A DNA stretch of 64,000 bases from Hysterangium stoloniferum (lineage: Eukaryota; Basidiomycota; Agaricomycetes; Hysterangiales; Hysterangiaceae): assembly GCA_015178975.1 (NCBI GenBank), contig WHVD01000009.1, positions 124,001 to 188,000 of the forward strand, read 5' to 3'. Every line of letters begins with the position of its first letter. Position 1 is the first letter of the stretch. This document shows positions 34,601 through 47,772 of this stretch, in pieces. Position numbers and translations under genes: made by a program. The notes beneath the pieces are model-generated. The model did no database searches. It saw only the letters and a list, made by a program, of their open reading frames with translations, and was not told the origin of the DNA.

Positions 34601-37600
34601 GTTACCGCACGCGACTGATATCCGACTTACTCGGGCCACACGATTTTACCCTGCTAACATTTCTGTTGTTGGTTGTGTGCTGCTCTCTATGTATTTCCAC
34701 ATTCGTTTTATTGTCGTTCATTAGACTCATCGCTGAACAAACTTGCTCCTACCGTTACCATTTATCTTATGCCTTGATCCGGAATCTGGGATTATTGCGT
34801 GGGACAACAATAAACCAAACTCCGCAATTCATAGGTAAGCTACCCACGCCATGTATTCCAATCCTATTTATTTCATTTACAACGCTTATTTACAGCATTC
34901 TTTATTCCTATATATTGCACATTCTAAGCTGATAGTACTGATAGTAGTCCTTTTTGGACAATTTCACTTGGCAGTCTTTATATGCCCCTGCGCTACGTAC
35001 CATTCCATCGCTCGACTTGTTTTTATGATCATCTCATCAATTGATCGCCATCCCTACTAGCACGTAGATCTTTACCTCTGGGTTCTTGATCTCTTGGTGC
35101 CCACGGCCTTCCCCTTCACTTTTTTTTTTTATTGTCTCCTTACCTGCGGAACGAACCATGCGTTGACTGCATTCAATTCAAAGCGTTCTGGCGGTATTAA
35201 GTAATAAACAAGTGCTACGACGAAGACTCACATGATTATTCGTTGCCATACCTCAGACGCTTGAAATAAACCACGTTTTCGACTCATCTCATGCAACTAT
35301 CGTAGATCATCATCGGAGATCGCTTTACTTCACTTGGAAAACCTCTATAATGATAAATCTCATTCTGTTATACCCCGTCTTGCCGGTGCTGTATGTGACG
35401 CCATCGCGTACCTCGTTTGTGGTGACTTATAAGATTTACTTGGTTTCTGATGTATGAAGTTATCTGGATACGGCACGTATTCGAACTTTACTAATCATCC
35501 TTTTTGGGATACTTACTGCTCATCATCAGAGTTCGGCAGGTATCGTGGCGATATCCTGCTCCTCTCAGGTTTCTGCCAAAATAGGATTCCGTCTTTCTTG
35601 TGACGATTCGACTGTATTCTGGCCCGAAAGCTGACAAGCGAAAATATCTCACCCACACCCCACTGTAATTCGTGTTTCTCGGCCGTGTGGAACATGATCC
35701 CCACTCAGTAATGAAATCACCTACGCTTGAGGGTTCCATACCGCCAAAAAGAGATCCATCCTTTCGTTCAGCCAGAAAGAGGGACCATGTCATATTGTAT
35801 TGCGGTTATCTGCTACTGCCGCTCTGGAATGAAGTCTGAGTTGCATCAAGTTCTGTATCATTATGATACAGCAACAACTCGTCCCCAAGTGGACTAGATT
35901 GACACTACTTTCAGGTACCAGCCGTTTGGTGTATTCTATATCCCTACATCATATCCCCAAGGATAACTTGAGTGGCGACGTTCTGCAACGACCACACCAT
36001 TTTGCATCTATCAACAATTAGCGTACCAGTGCATGTCACGCATCCCCCAACTTTCCGGCTGGGTTAGGTAATGTTAATCAAACTATTTGCGTTTCAGAGT
36101 AAGACTGAGTTCTCTCCTCTTATTCCCGGCCGTCCATCCACAGTGCCGTAATGCTATGTCTATCACAGCAACAATTCTACTCCTTCGATTAAATTTTCCC
36201 CGACGGAGCTATGTCGTTAATTATACGACCGACGGATCCTCGTCCCAAAACATGTGGTGATAGTTTTGACTATCCGGTCTATGCAATCAAGCAGCGTCCT
36301 CCCCCTTGCATTGTTCAAGTCAACCACCATCGCTCGCCTAGCTCGCCTAACTCGGTTTGCTCGATCTCATGTGGTAGCGAAAGATTTAGGATAGCTTTTC
36401 TTCAGCACATGAAACACAATGTCGAATCACGACAATTGAATAAATTTGTTTTTGTAAATAGATGCAGGCGAGGCCCGCTCCTAGAGTGATGATGTGCCTG
36501 ATTTCCTGGTTGAGCGCGTCTTAAGTGCTTACATAATACAAGCAATAAAGTATCTGCTGACTTCCTACAATTGCTTGCTATATCAATATATTGAGATGAT
36601 GTGTATCTTCCACGCAATCCGCGCCGAGTAAGTAGCACTGCTCGCAGTCGCGCGAGGAAATTTGTACTATCCCTCGTTACTCTATACATCGTACAAACCA
36701 CGAAAGGGGAAAAAAAGACCCAAGGAAGTGAGAACGGCCCAGTCCTATCAAATTACTGATGACGGATGATATGTGCCAGCGCGCTGTGCAGTTTGGTAAT
36801 CCAACTTGAACATTGTATTCGAAGATTTTGTCCTAACAACAATGATAATCAGGCACCTCCTGCTCCCGCCTCCAGTATGGAACAATAGGCACATTTACTT
36901 ATTATATACTAGTGGATACCGATCATAAAGATATAAACTGTCCCATAGTAAAGCCTCAACGCCGACGGGGGAGGGCATTCACCGCTGTGTGACCCCTTTC
37001 CTCCGTCCGCCTCACATCCTGCTAGATGCATTTCTCCGTTCATCACGTACATAAACATCCAGTGGGACCTATATTAGTGGACGTATATGGATTGTGATAA
37101 ATTTCAATTCGGGTTGGCGTCCGAATGGACGTGGCACATTCAAATTGTCCTATCTGAGAAACCTGCAGTATTACGTCTGCCGCTCCGGGGGGACTCTATA
37201 GCGACTCCTCGAAGCTAACTGGATTCTTGTTTGCTTCTTGTTTTGCCTTCTTAATGTGCTTCCCATGCAATACGGAAGAGGAGTGTAGATAACACAACTA
37301 CTATAGAGCTTATGCTCTAGCTATAATCATTGATACACTATTTTCTGAGACTTCCATTTGAAATTTTAAAAATTAAAATAAATGAGCAAAAGAGTGAAAC
37401 TTACATTTTGAGCGTCAGGCTCATTCAGGGAGGCCTCCTCAAACCCCTCGAAATTAATGACGCTGTTTGAAGGGACTAACACGCTGATCCTGGATCCAGA
37501 ATGGGGCGACGACGTGGAGGCGAGCAGGGAAGCCGTTAAACACTATGTGGCGAATTACAATCCTACCTGTGATCCTGTAGCCTTCTGGATGCACACCCAT

Positions 37601-40600
37601 CCCTCAATTGATCCGGCAATCTCCATTTTTCCGGCTCAACGTTTATGACTTCTTCGTGTCAGATGCTATGGGTTTCCCTGAGTCCCTAACCGTGATAATC
37701 ATATGGAACGCGAAACGCTTCAGACACTCCTACCTGACATGGATCGCCCATCGTTTTCTGGTTAGCGCTAGAAGCACGTGTCATTTTTGGCTCCCAAGCT
37801 TCTATCTTCCGGCAGGAGGTACCTCTATGTTTATTTTTGTCTGGCTCCGATGCGGACTCGCCGTTTTGAAGACATTTTAATATCTCAGCGGTTAAAAAAC
37901 GCACTCTGCATTTATAGATACACAAAGACAATTTAATACTACATAGTTATCGTCAGTTTTATTCTTTAAAGGGATATAACCTGTCGACGTACTCCTCTCA
38001 GCTGTTAAAAAAAACAGTGAGAGAATCAGTTTCTTAAACTATTTCTAGATTGTCTCAGATGACATAATTTCCAAGTTGCATAACCATGAGACATTTTACG
38101 ATGCCTCACCGTTAATACTATCTCCATTAGCGCCCATTCCTTCAAGATTCGATTCTTAGCCCTCTAAGCCCACCTCACGTCCCACCAGAATACACATTCC
38201 TCCGTAAATTATAAGTATGACTAGTGTGCCAGTAGTATGCAACCAATGGCCGTTTCATAACGCCTTGCCGGCTGTTCCCAAATTGACTTTCAATCAGTCG
38301 CTCCCATACGCAGCAGTATATATTGCACCCGGCAGAGTGCACATCGTGAGTGTGGAGCATATCTGCCGCCGCTTCTGAACTCTGTTGGGGGACCGCCACA
38401 TGATAACTTAAATATGGAGCCCATTTTTGTCTGTATGCCCCGTCTTCCCGTCACTGATATTTTAGATATTTTGCATTTCCTTGTTCCCGCTCGAAGGAAC
38501 CCCATGAAGCCGCTGACATCGGAGATTCTACCCATCATACCACCTTGCCGTTCATTTGGTGATGGGAAAAAACATCGCTCGCATCAAAATGTTAGCGTAT
38601 CTTTTCGTCGCACAAGTCGTCCGGACCAAAGCGCACTTTTGGGCTTCCCCAATTGATCATTGTTAGCTTCCCTCCTATCAAGATCCGGGTGAATTGGATT
38701 TGACTCGGGACAATCAACCTTCCTGACATTCAGCGGGCTTTCCCCCTTCTCCCAAGGAAGTAGTTTATAAAATCCAAGCAGGGCTCTAAGGTTTGTATCG
38801 GAACCATTCTCGGGGTTCACATGACAGACTCGCGGAGCATGTGGTTTTCAGGTATATTTCAAATTTACATGAAGCATTCGCACAGTCCTGCTATCTTTTC
38901 AAATGCATGAATTCGGGAGTGTTATATGGTTCTGTTGTTTCCCCCTTACTGGGTCTGAATCATGATTAATAATTTCCGATTGGATACCTTGATACAATTG
39001 GTTTCCACATCATGCATCACGGGAATCCTCAAATTGTGTGATTAACCCTAGATTGCCCGCAGTCCTGCATTCTACACTTACTGTGGCTGTGTTTCTCCTG
39101 TCTTCTATATATCGCCATGACTGAGTTTTATTGTGCCAACCGACAAATATTTCTGCCTACCGGAAATACTATTATGTAAAATAATATTATGGATGGTCGT
39201 TGTAAGGCTTTCACGACGTATAAAATTGGTATTGGTCTAGTGTTACCTATTCAAATTGATTTAAATCATGTTTTCACTACATCAGGAAATGGAATTCCAG
39301 ACCGCTAGCTCCTCTAGGCATGATAGCCAGCCCGCCTAGATTGTTTAACGATGCTAGACTAACTAGTTCACTAGCGCCGTTCGAGTATCCTAGAATAATT
39401 GTAACGATCTAAATGTTCTAGGTAGTGTATATAACTGACATACTTACCATAGATTTTCCAAATCCATGATACTAGGATCATCGTGTACCAATCCTGTGCG
39501 AGGGAGTTAAATTACCCATCCGTAGCTTTCTTCTTTCACACACCGATCAATCTACAGGGCAATTTTCAGATCTTACAATCGCCCGGATTTTGCAACAATC
39601 AAGCCATATTTGATTATTGTAGTTACAATGGTTCAAAATTATACACAGCTATCATGAGAGCTTAGTAAGTCAGCATGCCATGTCTTTGCTCAGAAATTAT
39701 GTGTGGTTTTTCTGTTTTTATTTTTATTTTTTTACAAAATTAGAGTATAATGTGCGTTGTGACCCTTCCCCCCTCCCCCCTTCATTCGAACATTTTTTCA
39801 TGGACTATCTCTGCACATTCTCTCATCAGCCGCGCACTGATGAACAGTCCAAAGGTATCCTGTGACGTGCCGCGTATGACTTATTACGAGATATGTTTCT
39901 GTATTTTTTTTTTCGTGAATATTAACCGAACATGTAAGACACACACCAAGTTGCATTATGTTAGATTTTATGTCATTGCTTCATGTTGATCCATGGGCCC
40001 ACTCTTCAGATAGACAAAATACATATACTTATGAAGGGTGGGAGGCTTAAAACCAAACCTTAAACCGGTTGTCTTCTGACTTTAACCGAAGCGATCTGAG
40101 AATTGTCCGTAGTAGATCAGGTTTATGAAAGCACAACCTACTCACCAGTATGATATTGTTTATCGCGATCACGGACGGGTTCAGTGACTTTCGTTGACCC
40201 CACTTCTCTTACCCAGCAACAAACAATTTTCTATATTACTTACATCCTTCGTTCGAAGAGTTTGACACTCGACTTAATTACCTCTATTTAATTTGATTTC
40301 TGTCAGTGAGAAATCTGTCGTAATAACTTAACCTGCACAAGATCTTACTGTGACTTCGATAATAACGATCTCTCATGCTCCCATTATTTTCAATGTAAGT
40401 CAAGAAATCGAGCAACCTTGAGGATCAACTCAATTGAGATGGATACATATGTGACATGATTATAATGGTCGGGGATTTGATATTTGTTGTACTACCATCT
40501 CGGAGCCGTGCAGAGTTGAAACAGTACAGCGTATTGGTCGTTATTGATTAGGTGATTGTCTTCAATAATTACCAATATATTTTCTTTGAGTCCACTACGT

Positions 40601-42067
40601 GGCTTCATCGAATCATCAATCGTCATTCGTGATAGGGACTGGAAGTAGGCACAATTAATGTGAATATCGATATGCGATCCTAACTCCATGATCGACGGAT
40701 GAATGTGGCAGCCAAAGCAGGGATTACACGCATTCATAATCTAAGCTCGCCACATGTGGCATACTCCTCGTATCTCGGAATCCCTTCTCTCTTGGGCAAA
40801 AGTAAACAGTAGAGTTTCTTGTTTTTGAAGTTTAAAACTGTAGAAACCTCGGAGGGAATTGTATTGTCAATTAGATCTAATTATCGCACCCGACTTTGAA
40901 ATGCAATGCTGAAGGACCGCAGTAAGAGTCGGAGAGAAGAAAGGCACATCGCAGGCCGCCCATCATTGCTGGATGACTATACGGAGGCAAGACACTCCCA
41001 GCGCAAAATCAGGCCGTCTTCTTCGCTCTTCCCACGTCATGTCAAGATTGCCTATAACGGATGGGGGATCTATGCCATCACGCGTTTTGATGGAACGCGT
41101 GAGGTCAATTCCCTAGTGCCACAAAGCAGTAAAAGCTTCTTCAATTCAACTAGCGCAGAGAACTGACGTAAATTGATCCATCGCTATATAACGTTGATGA
41201 TAATGATGTTTAATTTCGGAAAGGAACCTGCCAGGGTCCCGGGAGTTCTAGGCCCCCCTTCTGGTCCAGAAAGGAATTTGAAGCGGGAAGTGCCAACCAA
41301 AAAAATTAGAAGCCGAAGCTCCCTGATTGATTGGCGCCAAGTTCGGGGAAAACAAGACATTGGACGCTCGTGGCCAATAATGATAAATAGAAGATCAGAT
41401 ATTCCTCCTCAAGTAGAGGTCAATTATGATGTTTCCATTATTGAATGGTATACAATTGGGTTATGCTGTATGCTATTTCATCACTACAAAGATGTGGCAG
41501 ACTCCTCTGATCCGACTTATTGGAACGCCTGCGGGCCGGAGCAGAATTCATATTATCCTTCACATTAATAGATAAATTGATTGCTTAATTGATTTCTCTA
41601 CAAAGGAAAACAAAACTGGGAAGCTACTTGCAAGATACTTCGCCAGTGCAGTCCTCCAATGCAAGGGTTTTATAAAATACCAATAAAATTATATAGGAAC
41701 GTAAAACCGGATTTCTCGAGCAGTCATATATAGTGGTAGGCTCGGCCCGACCCTCCCCCCGCCAGACGGAAAGGAAAGAATAAGTCATGTGGCGAAATCG
41801 CATTTGGTCCCAAGAATGGCCATAGGACAAATCTGTCCCGTCTTTACGGTCGTCCTGTTCTTGTGTCCAAAGTTATACGACAAAGATTGCTTGATTTTGT
41901 AATGTTTGCTTCAATGGAAGTGTGTATCAACAAACATTGACCAAGACGACAGCAGTTTGGGGACCAACAAACGAAATACTTAGTCACGACAGCCTCGCAT
42001 CAGAATCTGTGTATTGGCTGGCCGCTTTAGCATTCGAGTATAAAGTCCATGTTCCACAAGCCCAAAG
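31641..42067. other. 10.4 kb without a recognisable gene or repeat
   Basis: As in 21809-30359: CpG-normal, no transposon family of the window, only short open frames. A minus-strand stretch ending at a good donor (about 37490-37408, ...FEGFEEASLNEPDAQN then GTAAGT) is the closest thing to an exon but could not be extended. Confidence 0.4.
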
Positions 42068-42929
42068 GCGCGACTCTTAATTAATCACTGATCTAGAGGA
42101 AAGGAATTCTCGGACACATGATGCAGATCGGAAGAGAATGAAGATCAAATCGCCGGGCTGTGAGCCTTTGTTGGCATAGCCTGGGAACAGCCAGGAGATG
42201 ATCTATAGCATTTAATTCATTACGTTAAAAAGTGGATAACCAATAATCTGCCCAGTGTTCTGTGATATGTTTGGAAGGTTCTCATTAAGGATTCTTGGGA
42301 ATAGCTGGTTAATGCTTGATATGATTTATCAACATCCTTATAGCTGTTATTCCCGAAGGGTAGTAATAATTAGCAATTATAAAATGGTTATTAATGGTCA
42401 GAATCCAACATTCAAGCGTACACCACACTGAAAAAGCGATTGCAATCTTTCGTCATCCCCGATGAACGCTCGCCATAATGTTCGAATTCTTCGTAGACAG
42501 GGCCAGCTTAAAGGGGCGACTCTGAATAATCGCTAATCTATAGAAAAAGAATTCTCGGGCACATGATGCAGCATGAGAATCAAACCGCCGGGCCGTTGGC
42601 ACGGCCCGGGACAGCCAAGAGATAATCTATGGCATTTAATTTACAAGTAAATAACCAATAATCTGCCTAATGTTCTGTGACACAAAATAGGTTCACATTG
42701 AGAATTCTTAGGATAGCTGGTTAATATTTCAATTGAGATGATTTACCAACATGCTTGGAGCTGCTATTTCTTAAAGGTAGCAATAATTATGCTATTGGTA
42801 AAATAGTTACGAATGGTGAGAAATCAACGTTCAAGGGCCAAAGACTAGTATGCGGGCACACACCAGAAAGCGATCACAATCATCACGATGGAACCCCTCC
42901 CCTTGACGTTCGAATTCTTCGTAGCCAGG
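42068..42929. repeat. Diverged tandem duplication, two ~430-bp units
   Basis: Unit 1 (about 42068-42501) and unit 2 (about 42513-42929) share, in the same order, GCGACTCT, GAATTCTCGG, CACATGATGCAG, CCGCCGGGC-like, AACCAATAATCTGCC, ATAGCTGGTTAAT, TAATAATTA and the end block TTCGAATTCTTCGTAG. Neither unit has a long open frame. The blocks between are variable in length. Not seen elsewhere in the window. Confidence 0.85.
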
Positions 42930-44209
42930 TTGATATTTCGCGAGTCCCGCCGGCGCCCTTTCAGACATCGTAATTTATTTTGATATATGAAGTATAATGA
43001 GAGTCGCTGCTAGGGGTATGGCATTCTGATGGAAAATTTGTGTCCTCTTACAATCAGGAGCCATGATCTCAATGGACTTCGGGAAATGACTTCTCAGAGC
43101 CAGATGGGCGAGGTGAGAAGAGATAACGATATGTCAAAATTCCGCATCTTCGACATAGAGTGTGAGATCTAAATATATTTATTTCAATTGGCACTGGCTA
43201 TGAGTAACTGACGGGTTGATCACAACCCGACAAGATTGCCCTTGGCAGTACACCGGTATTATACCGAAGGCAGGCTGAACGGCGACCTACCAGATAGTGA
43301 AATGTAGCTTAAATCACGATGCTTTGCTCCAACCTGTAGGGAATCCTCACAAATGCAGGACTGAAAAGGATATTTCAGCTGAAGTCCCACATTGTCTTTT
43401 TGCAGCCACAATCCAACTGCGAGTCGATGTTGATATTGGAAGTCTGGCAGATATATGATACCGCTATCCCATGCAGCATAAAGGGTAATAGCCATTACTG
43501 CAGAAATGATCCAAGATTTCATGGCGATGGGATAAACCGCCTGCATATCAATATCCAGGTAGATCTATCCCAAGAATCGTGAATATGTAATCCTCAAGTT
43601 ATTATTAATTTTACACTGATATGCATGCAAACAGGTAAGTGCACCTGGTTCCCACACCATAGTAATGAGGCCTCGCATATCAACACCGAACAAATCGCTT
43701 TGAATACGGGATCATTGGGGACATCTGTATCTGCTTCCCATGATTTCATTCGCGATGATGCATGGGCGGCGTTGGCTAGAAGTATTATGGTATCACTAGG
43801 GATAGAGATGCACTGCAATCAACAGAGAATGTCTGTACAGCACTCCTTGTCATTTTATAACTTAAGGATGAACGGTGTGGCCGTTTCCGCGACTGATCGC
43901 GTGTAGTTGATCCATGTTGCATTTGATCTAACAAGGGCTCTGGGCCAACTTCTCTGTATTCATCTTGATGGATTGTGGCTGACTTCTCTGCACATGGGTG
44001 ACTCGTACCTCACCAACTGCTCACTACGAGAGACGCAACGAAGAATAGCCATCGCAATAATAAATACGAGACAAGGCAATGCCTGCGACAGGTTGCAACT
44101 CGAGCATAGTAGCTGTTTAGACCGTAGATAGAAAGCCTACATCTTTGCATAATCATATTTCCCACCCTTTTCTAATGCCTACAAAGATATACATAAGTAA
44201 TAATCACCA
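42930..44209. other. Intergenic, no gene seen
   Basis: Several overlapping frames under 100 codons occur on both strands. One at 43546-43259 (minus) has a short hydrophobic stretch near its start (SWIISAVMAITLYAAW) but no other support. Confidence 0.35.
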
Positions 44210-45439
44210 TCACTGCAGAAAGTCAGCACCCACCCGCTTATACGCCGGACTACAAAATGAACAAGGCTTAATCAGTATACTTGAGCATGATTAAATGTTT
44301 ACTGACCGGTCGTGTATACGCTGAACATACTCCTTGACATTGGGTCCGATATATTCGCCACCCCTGAGTTTTATCAATTCAGCGGGAAATACCATCATGA
44401 AATCTGCCGCAGTGGGGTGGTCACCACCAGCAAGCCAACCAGTCTGACATTTAGCCAGATGTGCCTCGAGCTTTAGTGGGGCGAAGACTCAATATATGCA
44501 TGTGGTGGATCAGAGATGAAATTGGAAATCGTAGTCACCATGTCACAGTTTTTCTTCAACTCTGGATTCAAAAGTCTCTTTTCAATGTTAGCAAAGACCG
44601 GCTTGAGGAAAGGTCTTATGAGGGCTGGACCTCTTTGAGGAATGATAGAAAATATCAGCTTGTTGACTAGAATAGGCATCAGTGTCCCTTCGGAGTAGTG
44701 CGTGACTATTATAATTGGTTAGAGAAAGACGAGATAAAAATGCAGGTAAAACATGCAGTAAAGATCGTCAATCTTGCCAGCCTCTGTTGGTCTAAACTTT
44801 TGGCCGTATTTAGATAACAAATATTCTGTCGGTATGATCGTTAATAATTAAGATTGTCCGCGACTTGTTCATGCATACCAGTGATTGCACCACTCTCAGC
44901 AAGGGTAATATCGCCATCCGTAATGATCGGAGACTTTCCAAGGGGATGGACATCTTTAAGTGTCTGAGGCGCTCGCATTTCTTCATTTCGCTCATACTTC
45001 TTGATCTCGTAGGGGATTTCCAATTCCTCCTGTATTAGAGCGTTGATAGCTCAAGATTTGAAATGCTATAACCAACACGCACGAGGAGCCAGAGAAGTCT
45101 TTGAGAGCGAGAGTTATTCAAATGATGTACGGTAAGTCCTGTCGAGGGTTTAGCTTTCGCAGTCGCTTTACCAGCAGGTATGTCCGCCCAATTCTTGATT
45201 TTGGGTGCATTCTCGATTGGAGTGACCTCGACAATTTGTGACTATGTTGATATTAATTATTGATACAACAGTTATAAAATTGACAAAATTGACAATCTGT
45301 GCCTCCAACCCAACGAGACCTTGGAAATGAAGTTATCAGTGACGAGACTGGAAGTATATGATCGTGATTCGTCTTCACCTTCAGGATGCAGTGTTGTGGG
45401 TACCTCTGGGGCGTTAGGTGTTATACCGTTAGGCGACAT
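44210..45439 (-). CDS. Glutathione S-transferase, seven exons
   Basis: Cytosolic-type GST, which couples glutathione to electrophiles in detoxification and stress defence. Minus-strand exons: 45439-45320, 45241-45083, 45029-44879, 44825-44757, 44705-44539, 44470-44307, 44249-44210, total 870 bases, 289 codons. The thioredoxin-like domain has LNNSRSQRLLWLLEELEIPY, HPLGKSPIITDG and the glutathione-binding ESGAI. The helical domain has HYSEGTLMP, HPTAADFMM (the TxxD N-capping box) and IGPNVKEYVQRIHDRPAYKR. It resembles fungal GTT1-type GSTs. The fourth intron (44706-44756) uses a GC donor; the rest are GT-AG. About 80 residues precede the usual start; this extension is unassigned and the first exon is the least certain. 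Confidence 0.85.
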
Positions 45440-47180
45440 TGGGGTCTAGACTTTGTTCAGTCTCAAGAATCCAGCGGGGTAAAATAAACAAGTGGCCAAC
45501 CTGGACATGATGGGTTAGAGACATAATAATGGTTGGGAGGCAAAGTAATGCCCGAATTTGTTGCTTGCAGCTGTATCCAAGAAGTAAGCTCGAATCTACA
45601 AGTTTTGGGGGGTCTATATTTGGATACCTAAGTACGTGGGAGAGTGATTCTTATGTTTCAGACGTCAAATAAGTCACAAGACGCGAAATGGGAGACGTGC
45701 TATAGGAGAGTGTAGGACCATGCTGGGCGTGACACGCGAGTGCTACGTGGCTAGTATAATATCGATTACTAACGATGTATCATACTAGTCTCTTCAAATG
45801 TCCGGCAAAAAGATAAAAAGTACATAAAGAAGGCTGGTCAAATTGAAATAGACACAAGAAGTTATCCTATCCTCAATCAACGTCATGTCATGCATGGTAT
45901 CTTTCCTAGGTAATATCCTCAAAACGTCACGTAACATTGATGTCAGCCCCACGCTAGCCATAGACTTGATAGCATTAGTGAGTAGAGCCATAGTTGGCGG
46001 GTGGACCAGAGTGATAGATGGGTTCGTATTGGCCGTTCCCGATATCTGTGCACTAAAATTTAGGAATTGAACGCGCTCCAAAGATTAATAAACGTACACA
46101 GGAAACCGCCACGACCGTATTCTGCGTTTATTAACGATCAGCCATCACAACGTTCCAAGAAATCATGTCACTCACGCTCTTCAGCCTTCATCTTCCTGTA
46201 GATGAGCCAGAAGGCATGCTATTTACAGGTGTAAGATTTAGCACACTTGACAAGGAAGCTACATACAATATGTCCAGGAAGGTAGCCCAAGGCTGTCAGA
46301 AGTATGTTGATGAGCAAATCACAAGAACATCCTGTGACGAATGCTGCTGCTGCAGGAGGGAACAAGATCGCAACCTAGAAACACTTTCAGAGCATCCACT
46401 CGATTTTGCAGCAGACCCACTTACAAGAATAAGTAGAATATCGCTAGCACGAACACCCATCGTGTATCGTCAGAAGTTAGGTGTGGGTAGTGTTATATAC
46501 GAGATGATGATGGTGGAGACAAGCGATAACCGGTGAGATTGAATCCCCGATGACGTAAGGCCACATGTGTTGTACACAGCATATCTTGATATACTACGTT
46601 GTCATGATGTTCCAAAAGCCAATGATGTGCAAAGTCACTGCGCACGCAATCTGCCCCTTATGACTCGTATATGGTTCCTTGAAAGCGACCATGTCCTATT
46701 GGCAGATCAAACTGACAACTTGAATTGTATCAACCATTAGTGCTTCAAAGTGGCAAGATGGTTGAAGATCAAGTTGGACTGCCGCCTTGTTTATCGTGCT
46801 ATCTTTGTATTGTAATGGAGGCTATAGCATGCTCCCGATCACAAGGTCCTTTAACCCGAAGTTTTTTTTTTGATCATGTCTTACAACTATTCTGGTTACT
46901 TTGTATGTCTCACTGTGATCTTTCTCTGTTTCTCCATCTACATATTGTCCAATTCCCCTCAACAAATTTATATAAGTATGCCCAAAGCTTAAATATTATA
47001 CCTCAGTTGATTCTCACTCTGTCAACTGAGGTATGTCACCCTCTTTTTGTTTGTCCTCAGTACAACTATATTAATCTTGCCCCTTCCAGTAGATATACAG
47101 TAATTCTTGTTATAGGTTATGGGTCCTGACCCACATTGTTGAACTAAACTGAAGTTTTGACTTGAACTAAATTTGCTGAC
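45440..47180. other. Upstream region of the GST gene, no clear gene
   Basis: A plus-strand frame at 46165-46536 (123 codons, with CDECCCC) and a minus-strand frame at 46081-45794 (95 codons) are the longest open stretches, but neither is recognised. CpG content drops and AT-rich repeat sequence starts near 46.9 kb. Confidence 0.35.
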
Positions 47181-47643
47181 TGTCATGAGCCTACAAGCTT
47201 AAATTCCAATAATATTCAATTCATTATTCCTTTGACTTTCCTTTGACTTTTTGACTTGATTTCCAACTTGACTATCTTTTCTTTGACTAATCTTCAACTA
47301 ACCTTCAACTTGTCTCAGTTTGACATCATTGATGATTTCATTCTGATATCATATTATCATCATAGGTAAATGATAAATAGTATAAAAGGGCTACAATAGG
47401 AGTGAGGGAAGTCAGTCAGAAAACCTGTACCATAATCTGTATCATTACTATTGTATTATTAATTTGACTTCTATTTATAATACATACCTTTGACTTACAT
47501 AATTATTTGTGTGCTTCTGTGTCCTACATATATTTGCTTCATGCTTTATCAACAGGATGAATTAATACTTCATTGAATGAGGCTTCTGCACTCAATTTGT
47601 AGAATATTATTCAACTTAATTGAAAGAAATCCATTTCATGTCA
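47181..47643 (+). repeat. Solo LTR family F copy F1
   Basis: Ends TGTCATGAG and TTCATGTCA; near-identical flanks CTGAC and TTGAC (one C/T difference) as target duplication. It contains a TATAAAAGGG core promoter near 47382 followed by GAGGGAAGTCAGTC, shared with copy F2. Confidence 0.8.
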
Positions 47644-47772
47644 TTGACCCCTGAATTGAAATCATCATTGACTCCAAACCAAAATTTCAATAGATTTCCT
47701 GATCAAATTGACCTTATAGGTTTGATTTCCTATTGAGATGTGTTTTGGGGAGATAGAGAAAGCTTCAGTAAA
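47644..47772. other. Spacer between LTR F1 and the minisatellite
   Basis: Low-complexity AT-rich sequence, no coding signal. Confidence 0.4.

Noticed and set aside
34570-34932. 120-codon hydrophobic plus-strand frame
   Set aside because: Pyrimidine-rich DNA yields hydrophobic codons by chance; no recognisable family, no splice partners.
37400-37500. Possible minus-strand exon ending FEGFEEASLNEPDAQN before GTAAGT
   Set aside because: A good donor, but no upstream or downstream exon could be joined in frame.
41173-41568. 131-codon plus-strand frame
   Set aside because: No motif or homolog recognised and the start context is weak. Left as unassigned.
43259-43546. Possible small secreted protein on the minus strand
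   Set aside because: The hydrophobic start could mimic a signal peptide, but the remaining frame has no support.
46165-46536. 123-codon plus-strand frame with CDECCCC
   Set aside because: The cysteine cluster is suggestive but nothing else supports a gene; no introns or neighbours help.
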